From the NCBI RefSeq assembly GCF_024139115.2, contig NC_085140.1, positions 20,173,357 through 20,237,356 of the forward strand: 64,000 nucleotides of DNA. The letters are read 5' to 3'. Under the pieces are notes generated by a model. The model was not told the DNA's origin. It did not search any database and was given only the letters and a program-made list of their open reading frames with translations. This DNA is from Armigeres subalbatus (taxonomy: Eukaryota > Arthropoda > Insecta > Diptera > Culicidae). The translations under genes and the position numbers were made by a program. Below, piece by piece: positions 11,531 through 23,200 of this stretch; position 1 is the stretch's first letter; each line of letters starts with the position of its first letter.

Positions 11531-12444
11531 TCTTCTCAGTGTAAGTGTTTGCCAAGGGGGCCGTTCTTTGTATCAGGTATCAGAACGTCGGCTCAGGAGG
11601 CACGTTCCCCTCAATTTGGAAGATTTGTGCCATCGCCTTCACTAGCCTTTCTCATCATTTACCTGACGGAAAAGGAAGTGGAAAGTGGAAAGGAAGAGGA
11701 AGTGAAGTTGGAAAGGAGAATGGAACAGGTTTCAGGAGAAGGAGGATACAATCAATAATACATACTTACGATGCATTTTGTAAAACGTAATGAAACGCGA
11801 AGCATAAAATATACTGAATAAGTCACACAATGCGAATGCATATCTCGCTTAACTTTTCAAAAGGACCTAAGTAACATTTTTTTCATGAATTAAATTGAAT
11901 AGCGCAATCAACAAAAAAACATGTAAGCTTTTGATTGCAGTACTCAAATTAATTCATGAAAAAAATGTTACTTAGGACCTTTTGAAAAGTTAAGCGAGAT
12001 ATGATATACCATTTATAGGAAAGCCAATTATGTAGACTTACACGCATTAAGCTATTAACTAAAGAGAGGTGTCACACAAAAACACTGAGGACGTAACAAT
12101 GGACGAACGTCAAAGGCGAAACACAGAGAGCACTGTCAAAAACGCATAATGCGAATCCATATAGGTGACAAATTGTTGAAAACTATGTAATACACATATT
12201 CATAACCCCACTTTTATTTAACCTCACGTTGAGATTGAACAAGAGTAGCCGAAGCCGAACGTTAGGGACGAGACACAGAGTACACTGTAAAAAACGCCTA
12301 TTGCGAATCCATATAGGTGACGACACAAAGTACATTGTATAAAAACGCATGATGCGAATCCATATAGGTGACAATTTGTTGAAAACTAAGTAAAACACAT
12401 TCTTCTTAGTGCAAGTGTTTGGCAAGGGGGCCGTTCTTTGTATC
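11528..12444. repeat. 47-bp direct repeat flanking an 823-bp block inside the LINE
   Basis: The same 47-bp LINE segment, ending GGGGGCCGTTCTTTGTATC, occurs at 11528-11574 and 12398-12444 with about three differences. Between the copies is non-LINE sequence containing a palindromic MITE (11843-11999) and three roughly 70-bp direct repeats with GCGAATCCATATAGGTGAC (about 12140, 12305 and 12352). The repeat is too long for a normal target duplication, so a segmental duplication or recombination is likely. Confidence 0.7.
11843..11999. mobile_element. Complete palindromic MITE, family A, TA target site
   Basis: The left arm starts TCTCGCTTAACTTTTCAAAA and the right arm is its complement, ending at 11999, with TA at 11841-11842 and 12000-12001. 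Arms are about 70 bp around a short centre with GTAAGCTTTTGATTG. Other copies of the family lie at 1045-3250 and 44230-44623, both split by insertions. Confidence 0.88.
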
Positions 12445-14275
12445 GCTTGATCGTTTGGGAATGTATTGATCGATAACGTATGCTAAAACGTTGGAGAACG
12501 GTCGTGCAGCATTTTCTATGTTTCCGAGGTCCAGAATAGCTTCCCAGTCGAGAGAAGATAGAAACTGGCTGATACGGCGATGGTCAGCTTCACGAAAATT
12601 ATGGCAGAAGCAAACAGGTGAGACATCTGTTAATACTGCAGTCAATTGAAACAACAAGCGCTGGATGATGCGCCACCCGTTTCACCAGAGGGGATGGAGC
12701 TAGATCTCCGATTGTAGACTTGGTTGCAAAACACAAATCCAGGTAGAGATTATTTTGGCGATTGGCGATAGAATTGAACTGAAATAGCGTTGTTGAGCTG
12801 TAGCAGTCTAGAAGCTTCACCGCTCCAGAGTGAAGAACGGAATTGTCGGTATCCGGGAACAGGAATCCGTTAGGAGAAGTTTTCCACGAAACGGTAGCTT
12901 GGTTGAAGTCACCCAAAACTATAATTTCGTCGACTGAATTAGCCTCCTCGAGAATTTGAAATATACAGTTGCAGTGTGTTTCTATGTACTCGATATCACG
13001 AGTCCGATCAGGGGGAATGTAAATCGCGCAAATAAACAATTGGCGATCGCGCAACTCGATTGCAGTCCAGGTCTGCTCAAGACACTTCCAAGACACATTT
13101 TCAACTGATTTCGCCTTCAAACTAGATCTAACTGCAATTAAAACTCCTCCACCAGTTGACTTACGACTATTCTCATGATTTCGGTCACATCACATCGGTC
13201 ACATCCGCAGTTCCGAACACCTGACTAGAGAGCGTAGCCTCAGTGAGCCAAGTCTCCACCAGAGCAATCACATTGTAGCTCTGATCAGAAACTGCAAGCC
13301 GATAGGGGAACAGGTGGTAAAATGAACACGTTAAGGACTTGCGCTGAATTCAATCATAAAACGAGGATAACTTGCTAGTTTTACCACTTGGTTCAGCAAT
13401 TTAACTCATATTCTTATTGCACTGAACATTTTTTCGCTAATAAACATTGTTTTATATAGTTTTTTATCGAAATAAAAAACATCGAAATTTCGTATGTACA
13501 AAAATAGTGTGGGTAAAATGAACACTGCCTGGTGCTAAAATGAACATCGCTTCTTAAACCCTTTTGAAACATTTAATTTTATTTGTTTTACTCTGGCACT
13601 GTATATACAACTAATTAAGATTACGAGAGCCTTTTGAAAAATCTGGTATAACTTTTGAAAAGCACTTAATTATCAAAATAATAAAAAGAAGGAAAAAAGT
13701 TTTGAAATATCAATTATTTTTCAATTAAATTTACATATTCAAAGTTTTTTCTTGGTTATTTGATATGGTTTGTTTCTTGAACTTCCGCTTCACAATCACT
13801 TTAACTTTTACCATAAATTTGTGAAAGTTTTATACAAGTGTTCATTTTACCCCCATACGTGCCTTGTGATAAATAACTCTTCCTCTAACTATGCAAACCA
13901 ATAATTTTACTATTTACCCCTGCAACATCTTTGTGAAGGTTGTCCTATTTGCCGCTGTGGTTGGAACCGGTTTAAATCAATGTTATTATGAATTAATTGA
14001 GAATTAAAGGTTGCGGAAAAATGGTGAAAAATTACATCAGACCCTATTTTTACGGCCTCGTTTGATATTTTGGATAGTAATAGCTATTCGTTCGGTCTAA
14101 AAACCAAAATATTAGCTCAGGTACCTTATTTTATTTCGAGGAAAACGTGTGCATGATTAACATACGCCTAAATAGTGTTTTAATATAAATATAACCAACT
14201 GTTCATTTTACCACCTCTTCCCCTACTCCTCGATGGTTGAATTGATGCCACCAACGTTTTGGTAGTACAAAATCA
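12406..14275 (-). pseudogene. CR1/Q-like endonuclease, split by a MITE
   Basis: Read on the minus strand, an endonuclease N-terminus (GINSTIEEYRLAVSDQSYN across the repaired junction, then VIALVETWLTEA) leads into 12599-13120, which has IELRDRQLFICAIYIPPD and the catalytic IIVLGDFNQATVSW. The frame goes on to 12406 and then breaks. The 919-bp insertion at 13305-14223 separates the first strand from the rest; its removal plus one TA joins the frame without a stop. Confidence 0.83.
13305..14223. mobile_element. TA-flanked MITE with iterated GGTAAAATGAACA motif
   Basis: Left end GGGGAACAGGTGGTAAAATG and right end CATTTTACCACCTCTTCCCC are inverted repeats, flanked by TA at 13303-13304 and 14224-14225. 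The word GTAAAATGAACA or close variants recurs inside (about 13513, 13537 and, inverted, 13841). No transposase frame is visible. It interrupts the CR1-like endonuclease. Confidence 0.87.
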
Positions 14276-14399
14276 ATCAGCTATTTCCTCGTTGATCGGT
14301 ACTGGAATTTGAAAGGCTTTCAGGCAGAGTAGAGTTGGTCGGCAGATTATACTTGCCTGAAGGGCGTTTGCGGAAAGCCCCTTCACCTAACTCATACTC

Positions 14400-15490
14400 A
14401 GGACCGGGACGACTATTTGCCGCTGGCTGCAGGGGCTCGACTGAGATGAGTGGGCTAGGGGTTTCCTCAAGGCTGTTTGTAACTGTGCGTCCCAGTTATG
14501 TTGAAGATATTGGCAGGGGCTGATGTGTCTGCCCAGTTGAAGTTGTGCGTGGCAGTCCGAGCGGCTCCTGACCAGATTCAAACAAGCTGAGAGCAGGTGT
14601 GCGTCCCGGTATCCAGAATAAGGGCGAAGCATGACGGATATTTGAAGAGGATGATTATTCGGGAATGGCATTTGTGATGCATCTTGATTGATGTGTCGTA
14701 GAATGATTGCGTCTCGGGATCCGAAAAACGGTCGTTGGATATTGATGGTCATAGTTTAATAGACGTTCAGTTTTGTCAGCGGTAATAAAACTGGAGCAGC
14801 TGGAACTTTTAGAAGAATTAAAAGAAGCGCGCATACTTGCCTGGGAGCAGTTGTCGGGAGATCCCATCACCAACCACGACCGAAGAGCCAGGACGACTCG
14901 GATGACTGGAAATTTCGGCGAGCTCGACTTGTTCGGGTGGCTCAAGGACTCCCTCAGTACGGTTGGCAATGCGTCCTGGATGTGTGCAGCGTCGGCTATA
15001 GGCGATAGTAGGGTCTTCTATGGGATGATGCTACGCAGAAACTAGTTTGAAGCTACAGCGGGCGATGGTGAAGGTTGACAGTGGGAGGTCTCCGAAATTT
15101 TTTTGAACCATAGTCTTCAAACTCTGGGAACATAATTGCTTCTGGCCACGTTAAGGTATCGAGAGCATCGTTCTTCGAGGCTGGATCGAGTCCAACTTTG
15201 AACGAGATGAATGACATATTACTGGCATCAACTCCATTTGCAACTAGTTTTACGACTTCTGGATCATAAGTCCCAAATTCGCTTTCATCATTTCGGAGAT
15301 CGCTTCGTTCGTTACATCAGGTCTAATGCGAGACAAGTAGAGCCAAAATTGGTTTGCTGGTTTGACACTGACGGGTACAGAGATAACGTGAAAACTGAGC
15401 TGCTTTGAACAGGATCGACACTCAGAAATGGGCTTAAACGAGTCTAGTTCGCGTGGTCGTTTAGTACCACGTGCAGGTTCATTGATCAGC
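14400..15490 (-). pseudogene. CR1/Q-like ORF1 remnant
   Basis: A decayed minus-strand frame starts near 15490 (WPLINEPARGTKRPRELDSF) and continues with NQFWLYLSRIRPDVTNEAIS, then after frameshifts MSFISFKVGLDPASKNDALD and EAIMFPEFEDYGSKKF (to about 15070). This resembles the C-terminal part of ORF1 proteins of Q/T1-type elements, but I cannot confirm this without a search. Weak frames continue to 14400. The opposite-strand frame 14773-15045 is a shadow. Confidence 0.55.
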
Positions 15491-15526
15491 GGCCATCGAT
15501 CTCTTTTTTATCTCCGTCTGCAATCT

Positions 15527-18500
15527 GATTTGGATTGGATTTGGATTGGATTGGATTGGATTTGGATTGGATTTTGATTGGATTTTGATTGGATTTGGAT
15601 TGGATTTGGATTGGATTTGGATTGGATTTGGATTGGATTTGGATTGGATTTGGATTGGATTTGGATTGGATTGGATTGGGTTTGGATTGGGTTTGGATTG
15701 GGTTTGGATTGGGTTTGGATGGGGTTTGGATTGGTTTGGTTGGTTTTGGATTGGTTTGGATTGGTTTGGTTGGTTTGGATTGGTTTGGATTGGTTTGGTT
15801 GGTTTGGATTGGTTTGGATTGGTTTGGATTGGTTTGGTTGGTTTGGTTGGTTTGGATTGGTTTGGATTGGTTTGGATTGGTTTGGATTGGTTTGGATTGG
15901 TTTGGTTGGTTTGGATTGGTTTGGATTGGTTTGGATTGGTTTGGATTGGTTTGGATTGGTTTGGATTGGTTTGGTTGGTTTGGATTGGTTGGATTGGTTT
16001 GGATTGGTTTGGATTGGTTTGGATTGGTTTGGATTGGTTTGGATTGGTTTGGATTGGTTTGGATTGGTTTGGATTGGTTTGGATTGGTTTGGATTGGTTT
16101 GGATTGGTTTGGATTGGTTTGGATTGGATTGGTTTGGATTGGTTTGGATTGGTTTGGATTGGTTTGGATTGGTTTGGATTGGTTTGGTTGGTTTGGTTGG
16201 TTTGGATTGGTTTGGATTGGTTTGGATTGGTTTGGATTGGTTTGGATTGGTTTGGATTGGTTTGGATTGGTTTGGATTGGTTTGGATTGGTTTGGATTGG
16301 TTTGGTTGGTTTGGATTGGTTTGGATTGGTTTGGATTGGTTTGGATTGGTTTGGTTGGTTTGGTTGGTTTGGATTGGTTTGGATTGGTTTGGATTGGTTT
16401 GGATTGGTTTGGATTGGTTTGGATTGGTTTGGATTGGTTTGGTTGGTTTGGATTGGTTTGGATTGGTTTGGATTGGTTTGGATTGGTTTGGATTGGTTTG
16501 GATTTGGATTGGTTTGGGATTGGTTTGGATTGGTTTGGATTGGATTTGGTTGGTTTGGTTGGTTTGGATTGGTTTGGATTGGATTTGGATTGGTTTGGAT
16601 TGGTTTGGATTGGTTTGGATTGGTTTGGATTGGTTTGGATTGGTTGGATTGGTTTGATTGGTTTGGTTGGTTTGGATTGGTTTGGTTGGTTTGGATTGGT
16701 TTGGATTGGTTTGGATTGGTTTGGATTGGTTTGGTTGGTTTGGATTGGTTTGGTTGGTTTGGATTGGTTTGGATTGGTTTGGATTGGTTTGGATTGGTTT
16801 GGATTGGTTTGGATTGGTTTGGTTGGTTTGGATTGGTTTGGATTGGTTTGGATTGGTTTGGATTGGTTTGGATTGGTTTGGTTGGTTTGGATTGGTTTGG
16901 TTGGTTTGGATTGGTTTGGTTGGTTTGGATTGGTTTGGATTGGTTTGGTTGGTTTGGATTGGTTTGGATTGGTTTGGATTGGTTTGGATTGGTTTGGATT
17001 GGTTTGGATTGGTTTGGATTGGTTTGGATTGGTTTGGATTGGTTGGATTGGTTTGGATTGGTTTGGATTGGTTTGGATTGGTTTGGATTGGTTTGGTTGG
17101 TTGGATTGGTTTGGATTGGTTTGGATTGGTTTGGATTGGTTTGGATTGGTTTGGATTGGATTTGGTTGGTTTGATTGGTTTGGATTGGTTTGGTTGGTTT
17201 GGATTGGTTTGGATTGGTTTGGTTGGTTTGGATTGGTTTGGATTGGTTTGGATTGGTTTGGATTGGTTTGGATTGGTTTGGATTGGTTTGGATTGGTTTG
17301 GATTGGTTTGGATTGGTTTGGATTGGTTTGGATTGGTTGGATTGGTTTGGATTGGTTTGGATTGGTTGGTTTGGTTGGTTTGGATTGGTTTGGATTGGTT
17401 TGGTTGGTTTGGATTGGTTTGGATTGGTTTGGATTGGTTTGGTTGGTTTGGTTGGTTTGGATTGGTTTGGATTGGTTTGGATTGGTTTGGTTGGTTTGGA
17501 TTGGTTTGGATTGGTTTGGATTGGTTTGGATTGGTTTGGTTGGTTTGGATTGGTTTGGATTGGTTTGGATTGGTTTGGATTGGTTTGGATTGGTTTGGAT
17601 TGGTTTGGATTGGTTTGGATTGGTTTGGATTGGTTTGGTTGGTTTGGATTGGTTTGGTTGGTTTGGATTGGTTTGGATTGGTTTGGTTGGTTTGGTTGGT
17701 TTGGATTGGTTTGGTTGGTTTGGATTGGTTTGGATTGGTTTGGATTGGTTTGGATTGGTTTGGATTGGTTTGGTTGGTTTGGATTGGTTGGATTGGTTTG
17801 GATTGGTTTGGATTGGTTGGATTGGTTTGGATTGGTTTGGTTTGGATTTGGTTGGTTTGGATTGGATTTGGTTGGTTTGGATTGGTTTGGATTGGTTTGG
17901 TTGGTTTGGATTGGTTTGGATTGGTTTGGATTGGTTTGGATTGGATTTGGTTGGTTTGGATTGGTTTGGTTGGTTTGGATTGGTTTGGATTGGTTTGGAT
18001 TGGTTTGGTTGGTTTGGATTGGTTTGGATTGGTTTGGATTGGTTTGGATTGGTTTGGATTGGTTTGGATTGATTTGGATTGATTTGGATTGGATTTGGAT
18101 TGGATTTGGATTGGATTTGGATTGGATTTGGATTGGATTTGGATTGGATTTGGATTGGATTTGGATTGGATTTGGATTGGATTTGGATTGGGATTGGATT
18201 TGGATTGGATTTGGATTGGATTTGGATTGGATTTGGATTGTGTTTGGATTCGATTTGTATTGGATCGGATTTGGATTTTACTTGGATTCGATTTGGATCG
18301 GATTAAGATTGAATATGGATTGAATTTGGATTAGATTTGGATTGGATTTAGATTGGATTTGTATTGAATTTGTATTGGATTTGGATTGAGTTTGGATTGG
18401 ATTTGGATTGGAATTGTATTGGATTTAGATTGGATTCGGATTGGTTATGGATTGGATTCTGATAGGATTTGGATTGTATTTGTATTGGATCTGGATTGGA

Positions 18501-18930
18501 TTTGGATAGGATATGGATTGGATTTGGATTGGATTTAGTTTGGATTTAAATTGAATCTGGATTGCATATGGATTGGATTCCGAAAGGATTTGGATTGAAT
18601 TGGATTTGGATTGGTTTTGGATTGGATTTCGATTTTGGATTTGGCTTGTGTTTGGATTGGATTAGGATTGGATTGGATTTGGATTTTACTTGGATTCGGT
18701 TTGGATCGGATTTGGATTGAATATGGATTGAATTTGGATTAGATTTGGTTTTAATTTAGATTGTATTTGTTTTGAATTTGTATTGGATTTGGATTGAGTT
18801 TGGATTGGATTTGGATTGGAATTATATTGACATTGGATTGGTTGTGAATATGGTTTGGATTGGATTTAATTTGAATTTGAATTGAATGGATTGGATTTGA
18901 ATTGAGTTAGAATTGGATTTTGAATGGATC
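15527..18930. repeat. GT-rich satellite: TTTGGATTGG decamer core with 11-mer edges
   Basis: About 2.3 kb (15730-18060) consists of TTTGGATTGG decamers mixed with TTTGGTTGG nonamers. It is flanked on both sides (15527-15720 and 18064-18240) by a related 11-mer, TTTGGATTGGA. The right edge then decays gradually to 18930 with many substitutions. The plus strand carries almost no C. All three plus frames are open and give FGLVWIGLDW repeats, which is a trivial result of the 10-bp period and not a protein gene. Closely spaced GG pairs could form two-layer quadruplexes. Confidence 0.97.
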
Positions 18931-20044
18931 AACATGGCATAGCAACAAAATCAATGTTTGTTTCTTATATGACTACAGAGTAGAGGAGGGGAAGAATGTA
19001 GTATATAAGATCAGGTTTATGAAATATTGGAAATAAAATAACCACTTGTGTTATTAACAATTATTCAATTTCGAATTAGAATATACCTCTTTGTAGTGTA
19101 TCTCTTTCAAGCGTGTAGCGCGCTACCTTAGACTTCAAGATATTTTGACTCTAGCCTCCATGGAAACAGTTCGGAATAAGAGTGTCAAAACAGAGTGAGA
19201 TTCAGTTTGCTGAGTATTGTTAAGACGAACGGTCGAGACTAGATATCTCGTCTGGGTCACGACAGGCACCTTTCGGTTTTGTTATCTATCGTCCAACAAT
19301 GCATTATCAATAAAGTAAAAGTGCAATACAAATGAACATAATACCATTCATAAACTAGACTACTTCTACTTGCCATTGTAAAACAAATTGTTTATTCGAC
19401 AAAAATTGGGCTGAAACTCACGAAAGCAACGTCCGTTTGCTAGAACTCCACTATTGGCGATTTGGCGTTGTATGAAGCAGAATGTTGCGCATTCGAAAAA
19501 TTAGTACGGGAAATGATAGAAAGAAAACTAAAAAAAAATTCTCAAAAATTCTATAAGCAAATTAATTAAAAACGGTTATCATACAAAAGCAAATAAAGAG
19601 ATCCAAAAACTGAAAAGCTGATTTAGAAAACCCTTGTGCATATTCATGGAATTACAATGACAACGAAACGAAATACAACGCTCAAATCAGATACGATTAT
19701 AGGACATCGCGATTAGGAACCCTTACTTAGTCCAAACTATGAAAATATGAAAATTAGATATAGATACGTATTGACTAAATCACACCATTACTAGAAATAA
19801 GTTTATAAAGAACCCTTGGCAGCCCATGCATGCAGGGCTCTATATAACCTTGAATATTATTCCTCACCAGTATGGGCCATGGCACGCCTAGAGCGGGACT
19901 GTAGTTACGCCTATGGAAACAGGCACGTAAATAGATTCCATTAAGTTATCGTCTTCTTCCATTTGTGATAGGCATGTAAGCAAAAAAAAAAACGCGATGA
20001 TATGCAGTTATTAATTCTTTGAATTTTAAATTATCATGTTGCAG
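18931..20044. other. Non-coding interval upstream of the exon-repeat gene
   Basis: AT-rich with no frame above about 60 codons and no clear repeat ends. It may contain the promoter or a 5' non-coding exon of the gene that follows, since an acceptor-like TTGCAG ends at 20044. No TATA box or initiator could be placed with confidence. Confidence 0.4.
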
Positions 20045-20234
20045 GGTGCGTCATAATGCAGTTCAATCGAGATAATGCTGCCACAAGGAGAAAGCAGGGA
20101 CAGAAACGAATTCACAACACCATCAAAGGAGATGAGCAGTCCTTGGGGCGAGAGAATGATTCATCGAGTTGGCTACAAGTCCAGGAGGTGAATGCAGAAA
20201 ATAGCGCTGTCCCAACTCAATGCTACGAAACAAT
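20045..20234 (+). CDS. Exon-repeat gene, exon 1 (start ATG 20056)
   Basis: ATG 20056 begins MQFNRDNAATRRKQ. An in-frame stop lies about 35 bp upstream, and A at -3 fits a start context. The acceptor-like TTGCAG ending 20044 would give phase 1, unlike every other exon, which favours this as the first coding exon, possibly preceded by a 5' untranslated exon. It ends ACA AT before GTGAGA, phase 2. Confidence 0.7.
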
Positions 20235-23200
20235 GTGAGATGTGAAACCGCTCGAAGTTTTGACTAAAAATGACCATTTTCCAATTTTATTACTATTCAA
20301 TTTATTTGTAGATTAAATAATGTCTGTACACCGAATTCCCAAAATGATTTAAAAGATACTCCGTACATTAGTAAGAGGCTTCGAGAAAATGACATCGTCG
20401 TGAATCCTACAGAAACTTTGATCGAGGACGAAAATAGCACAAGTGTGCCAACTAATGAAATCCAAGGAACATCAGAAAAGGAATATAGCGTTGTGTAGGT
20501 TGCTGGAAAAATATTATAAATATAGAAAATTTAACATATTTCCCAACAGTTTAGCTAATGAATCTAAGCATGGAATTCAGCATGATCGTAATAATGTTCG
20601 AACAAGCAGTAACAAGGCAACGAGTATCCAAGAAGTGATGAAGGAGTCACCAAATCTCTCGCCTTGTGAAGACCGTGAATCAACGAGTGAGCTAAACCCG
20701 GATGAACCTATTGATCCGAATGCAAAAGTCTTTTCTTCAGACCGGTGCGCGTGAGTAACCCTCATTTCTGTATATAGGGGTAATGACGGCTTTGGCAGGT
20801 TTTGTTCTATTATTGGCAGGGGGGTTTTTTATGACTGATTATGCTCAAATTTGGCCCAAATATTCTTTGCATATCAAAGAATATTGTGGCCAAATTTCAT
20901 AAAATTCGGTCGACAAAAACCCCCCTGCCAATAATAGAGCAAAACCTGCCAAAGCCGTCTGTTCCCCTATGTAAAGTTTTCGAGCTGCATAGAAATGAAA
21001 ATTATTTTTCTATTTCAGAGTATCTGAAGATTTTGACTTCAAAGTTCAATTTAATCGACACAATCTCACAACAATGAATAAAATGATTTCATCGAAGAAG
21101 CAATTGGATATTGTTCAAATGCCGGAAACGCCCCGAACTAGAACCTCTCCTCATGAAGAGGATAATAACGCTGAAAAAGATTCGTTTCCAAATTGCAAAA
21201 CCACGACGTAAGTAAGAAGTTCATCTCTGAATCCCGCCAAAAAAGTGTTTCACTTAATTTCAAGGCAAACTGAACGTTCCGAATTTACAACAGATAGCTT
21301 TTTACACAAGACACAAGCATTCGAGAGAAAAATATTCCAATCCTTTGGACCAAAATATTTCAAATCTTTTGGACCATAGTTAACAGTATTCGCTTCCATA
21401 GGTCCAAAGAGGTGCTTGAATGCCAAGTGGAGTTCAACCGGAACGACTCGTCAACACGAAGTGAAACGCATAGACAAAAGGAGTTCGAAGAAGCAAAGCT
21501 CCCAGTTCTTTTGCTGCCGGAGAAGCAAGAAACAATCCGTTCTTTGGCAACTCAACAGCAAGAAATCGACACACAGATAGAGAAAACATTGGAAACAACC
21601 CTTCCAGATGCTGGGTAAGTTAAAAGTTTGACTCAACAAAACGCTCCTTAAAGTTTAGTTTTGTGTATGATGCCACAGTGTATCACATCTAGAGGTGTGC
21701 GCCGCCACGCCACGCCGCGACGTTGTTCTCCGCTGCGTCGTTAATGGCTGCTTTGACTGTATTCCAGCAGTCCTCTAGATGGGCCCCATCGAGCTCACCC
21801 TCTTCCGGCAACGCTGCCTCGAGATACTGCGCGTATGCAGTGGCGACATCAGGTTGCGTCAGTCGCTCTAGGTCGTACCGTGGCGGTAGTCGATACCGAA
21901 CATGGTTGATGGCGGATAGTTTTGGGTGCAGTTTCACCATCACCAGATAGTGGTCAGAGTCGATGTTAGCGCCACGATATGTCCTGACGTCGATAGTGTC
22001 GGAGAAGTGCCGTCCATCAATCAGAACGTGGTCGATTTGTGATTCTGTCTGCAGTGGTGATCTCCAGGTGTACCGATACGGGAGGCTGTGTTGGAAGTAG
22101 GTGCTTCGAATGGCCATATTCTTGGAGGCAGCGAAATCAATTAGTCGTAGGACGTTTTCGTTCGTCAGCCGGTGATCGCTGAACTTCCCAATAGTCGGTC
22201 TAAACTTCTCCTCTTGGCCAACCTGAGCGTTCAAATCTCCTATGATGATTTTGACGTCGTGCGTCCTTATCATCATCCGGAGTGTGGGCTATGGACGTTG
22301 ATTATGCTGAAGTTGAAGAACCGGCCTTTGATCCTCAACCTGCACTTCTTCTCATTGATCGGCCACTACCCGATCACGCTCCTTTGCATATCGTTCATCA
22401 CTATGAAAGCTGTTCCCAGCTCGTGTGTGTTGCCGCAGCTCTGGTAGATGGTATGATTATGTACCTCTAAACGTTCGCACCATTGATCCCTTCCAATAAA
22501 CCTCCTGCAGCGCTACGATGCCGAATCCACGGTCTTTGAGCACATCGGCGAGTATGCGTGTGCTCCCGATGAAGTTGGGAGATTTGCAGTTCCACGAACC
22601 GAGTTTCCAATCGCTAGTCCCTTTTCGTCGCAGTGGTCTTCGCCGATGGTTCCGATCCGTACTCTCTTGTTGATTGTTCGTTGCATATGTTTTTTTAAAG
22701 GCTAGCTTGCAGAGCCTGACACCAAACCTCCTAAATCAACGGAGGACCATGCCTCCTTGTTTCCGGTGGACCATGGTGCACAGTTTCACTTAGAATCCTT
22801 CGCTGGCACTCGGACGATGATCAGCCGCCCCTAACATGGAGAACAGACGCTGCCGTGAGCTATGGTATACGATGCCCAGTATTCATGCATTAGTCTCGTA
22901 ATTTTACGCCACAAAAGTCAAAATTAAGCCATTCACTTATTAGGGACGATTTGTTCCACAAAACATTTTCAATGGATTTGACAATATCTACGGATTTTCG
23001 AAACTGAAATATGTGCACAGTAACGAATGTCATCAAATTCCGTTTCTAGAAACTACTCAGTCATATATCGTTAATTTGTTGATATTTTTCGGTGAAAACT
23101 AAACACACACTTTGCATAATTTTGCATAACGTTTCGGCCTACTGCTTTTCAGCCATCATCAGATTTGCAATTGATCAAACGTTCACCACCAGTGTGAATT

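Larger units (their letters stand above)
9620..15500 (-). mobile_element. CR1/Q-like LINE, nearly complete but broken by several insertions
   Basis: From right to left on the minus strand there is an ORF1 part (about 15060-15490, then 14400-15050), an endonuclease (about 14275 down to 12600), a linker (12406-12657, 11051-11530) and a reverse transcriptase (11085 to about 9620). Three foreign blocks interrupt it: 13305-14223, 11575-12397 and 10426-10597. For the first and last, removing the block plus one copy of its target duplication rejoins the reading frame. The right end abuts the decamer satellite. The 3' end merges with the Juan-like 5' region near 9620, and that border is approximate. 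Confidence 0.8.

Noticed and set aside
15546..18334. Very long open frames (up to 827 codons) reading FGLVWIGLDW repeats
   Set aside because: They arise because the GT-rich decamer satellite contains almost no stop codons in any plus frame; all three frames are open alike.
21264..21380. Possible extra exon after TTTCAAG, reading QTERSEFTTDSFLHKTQAF
   Set aside because: Phase fits, but no QFNR motif and no acceptable donor before the stop; likely intronic.
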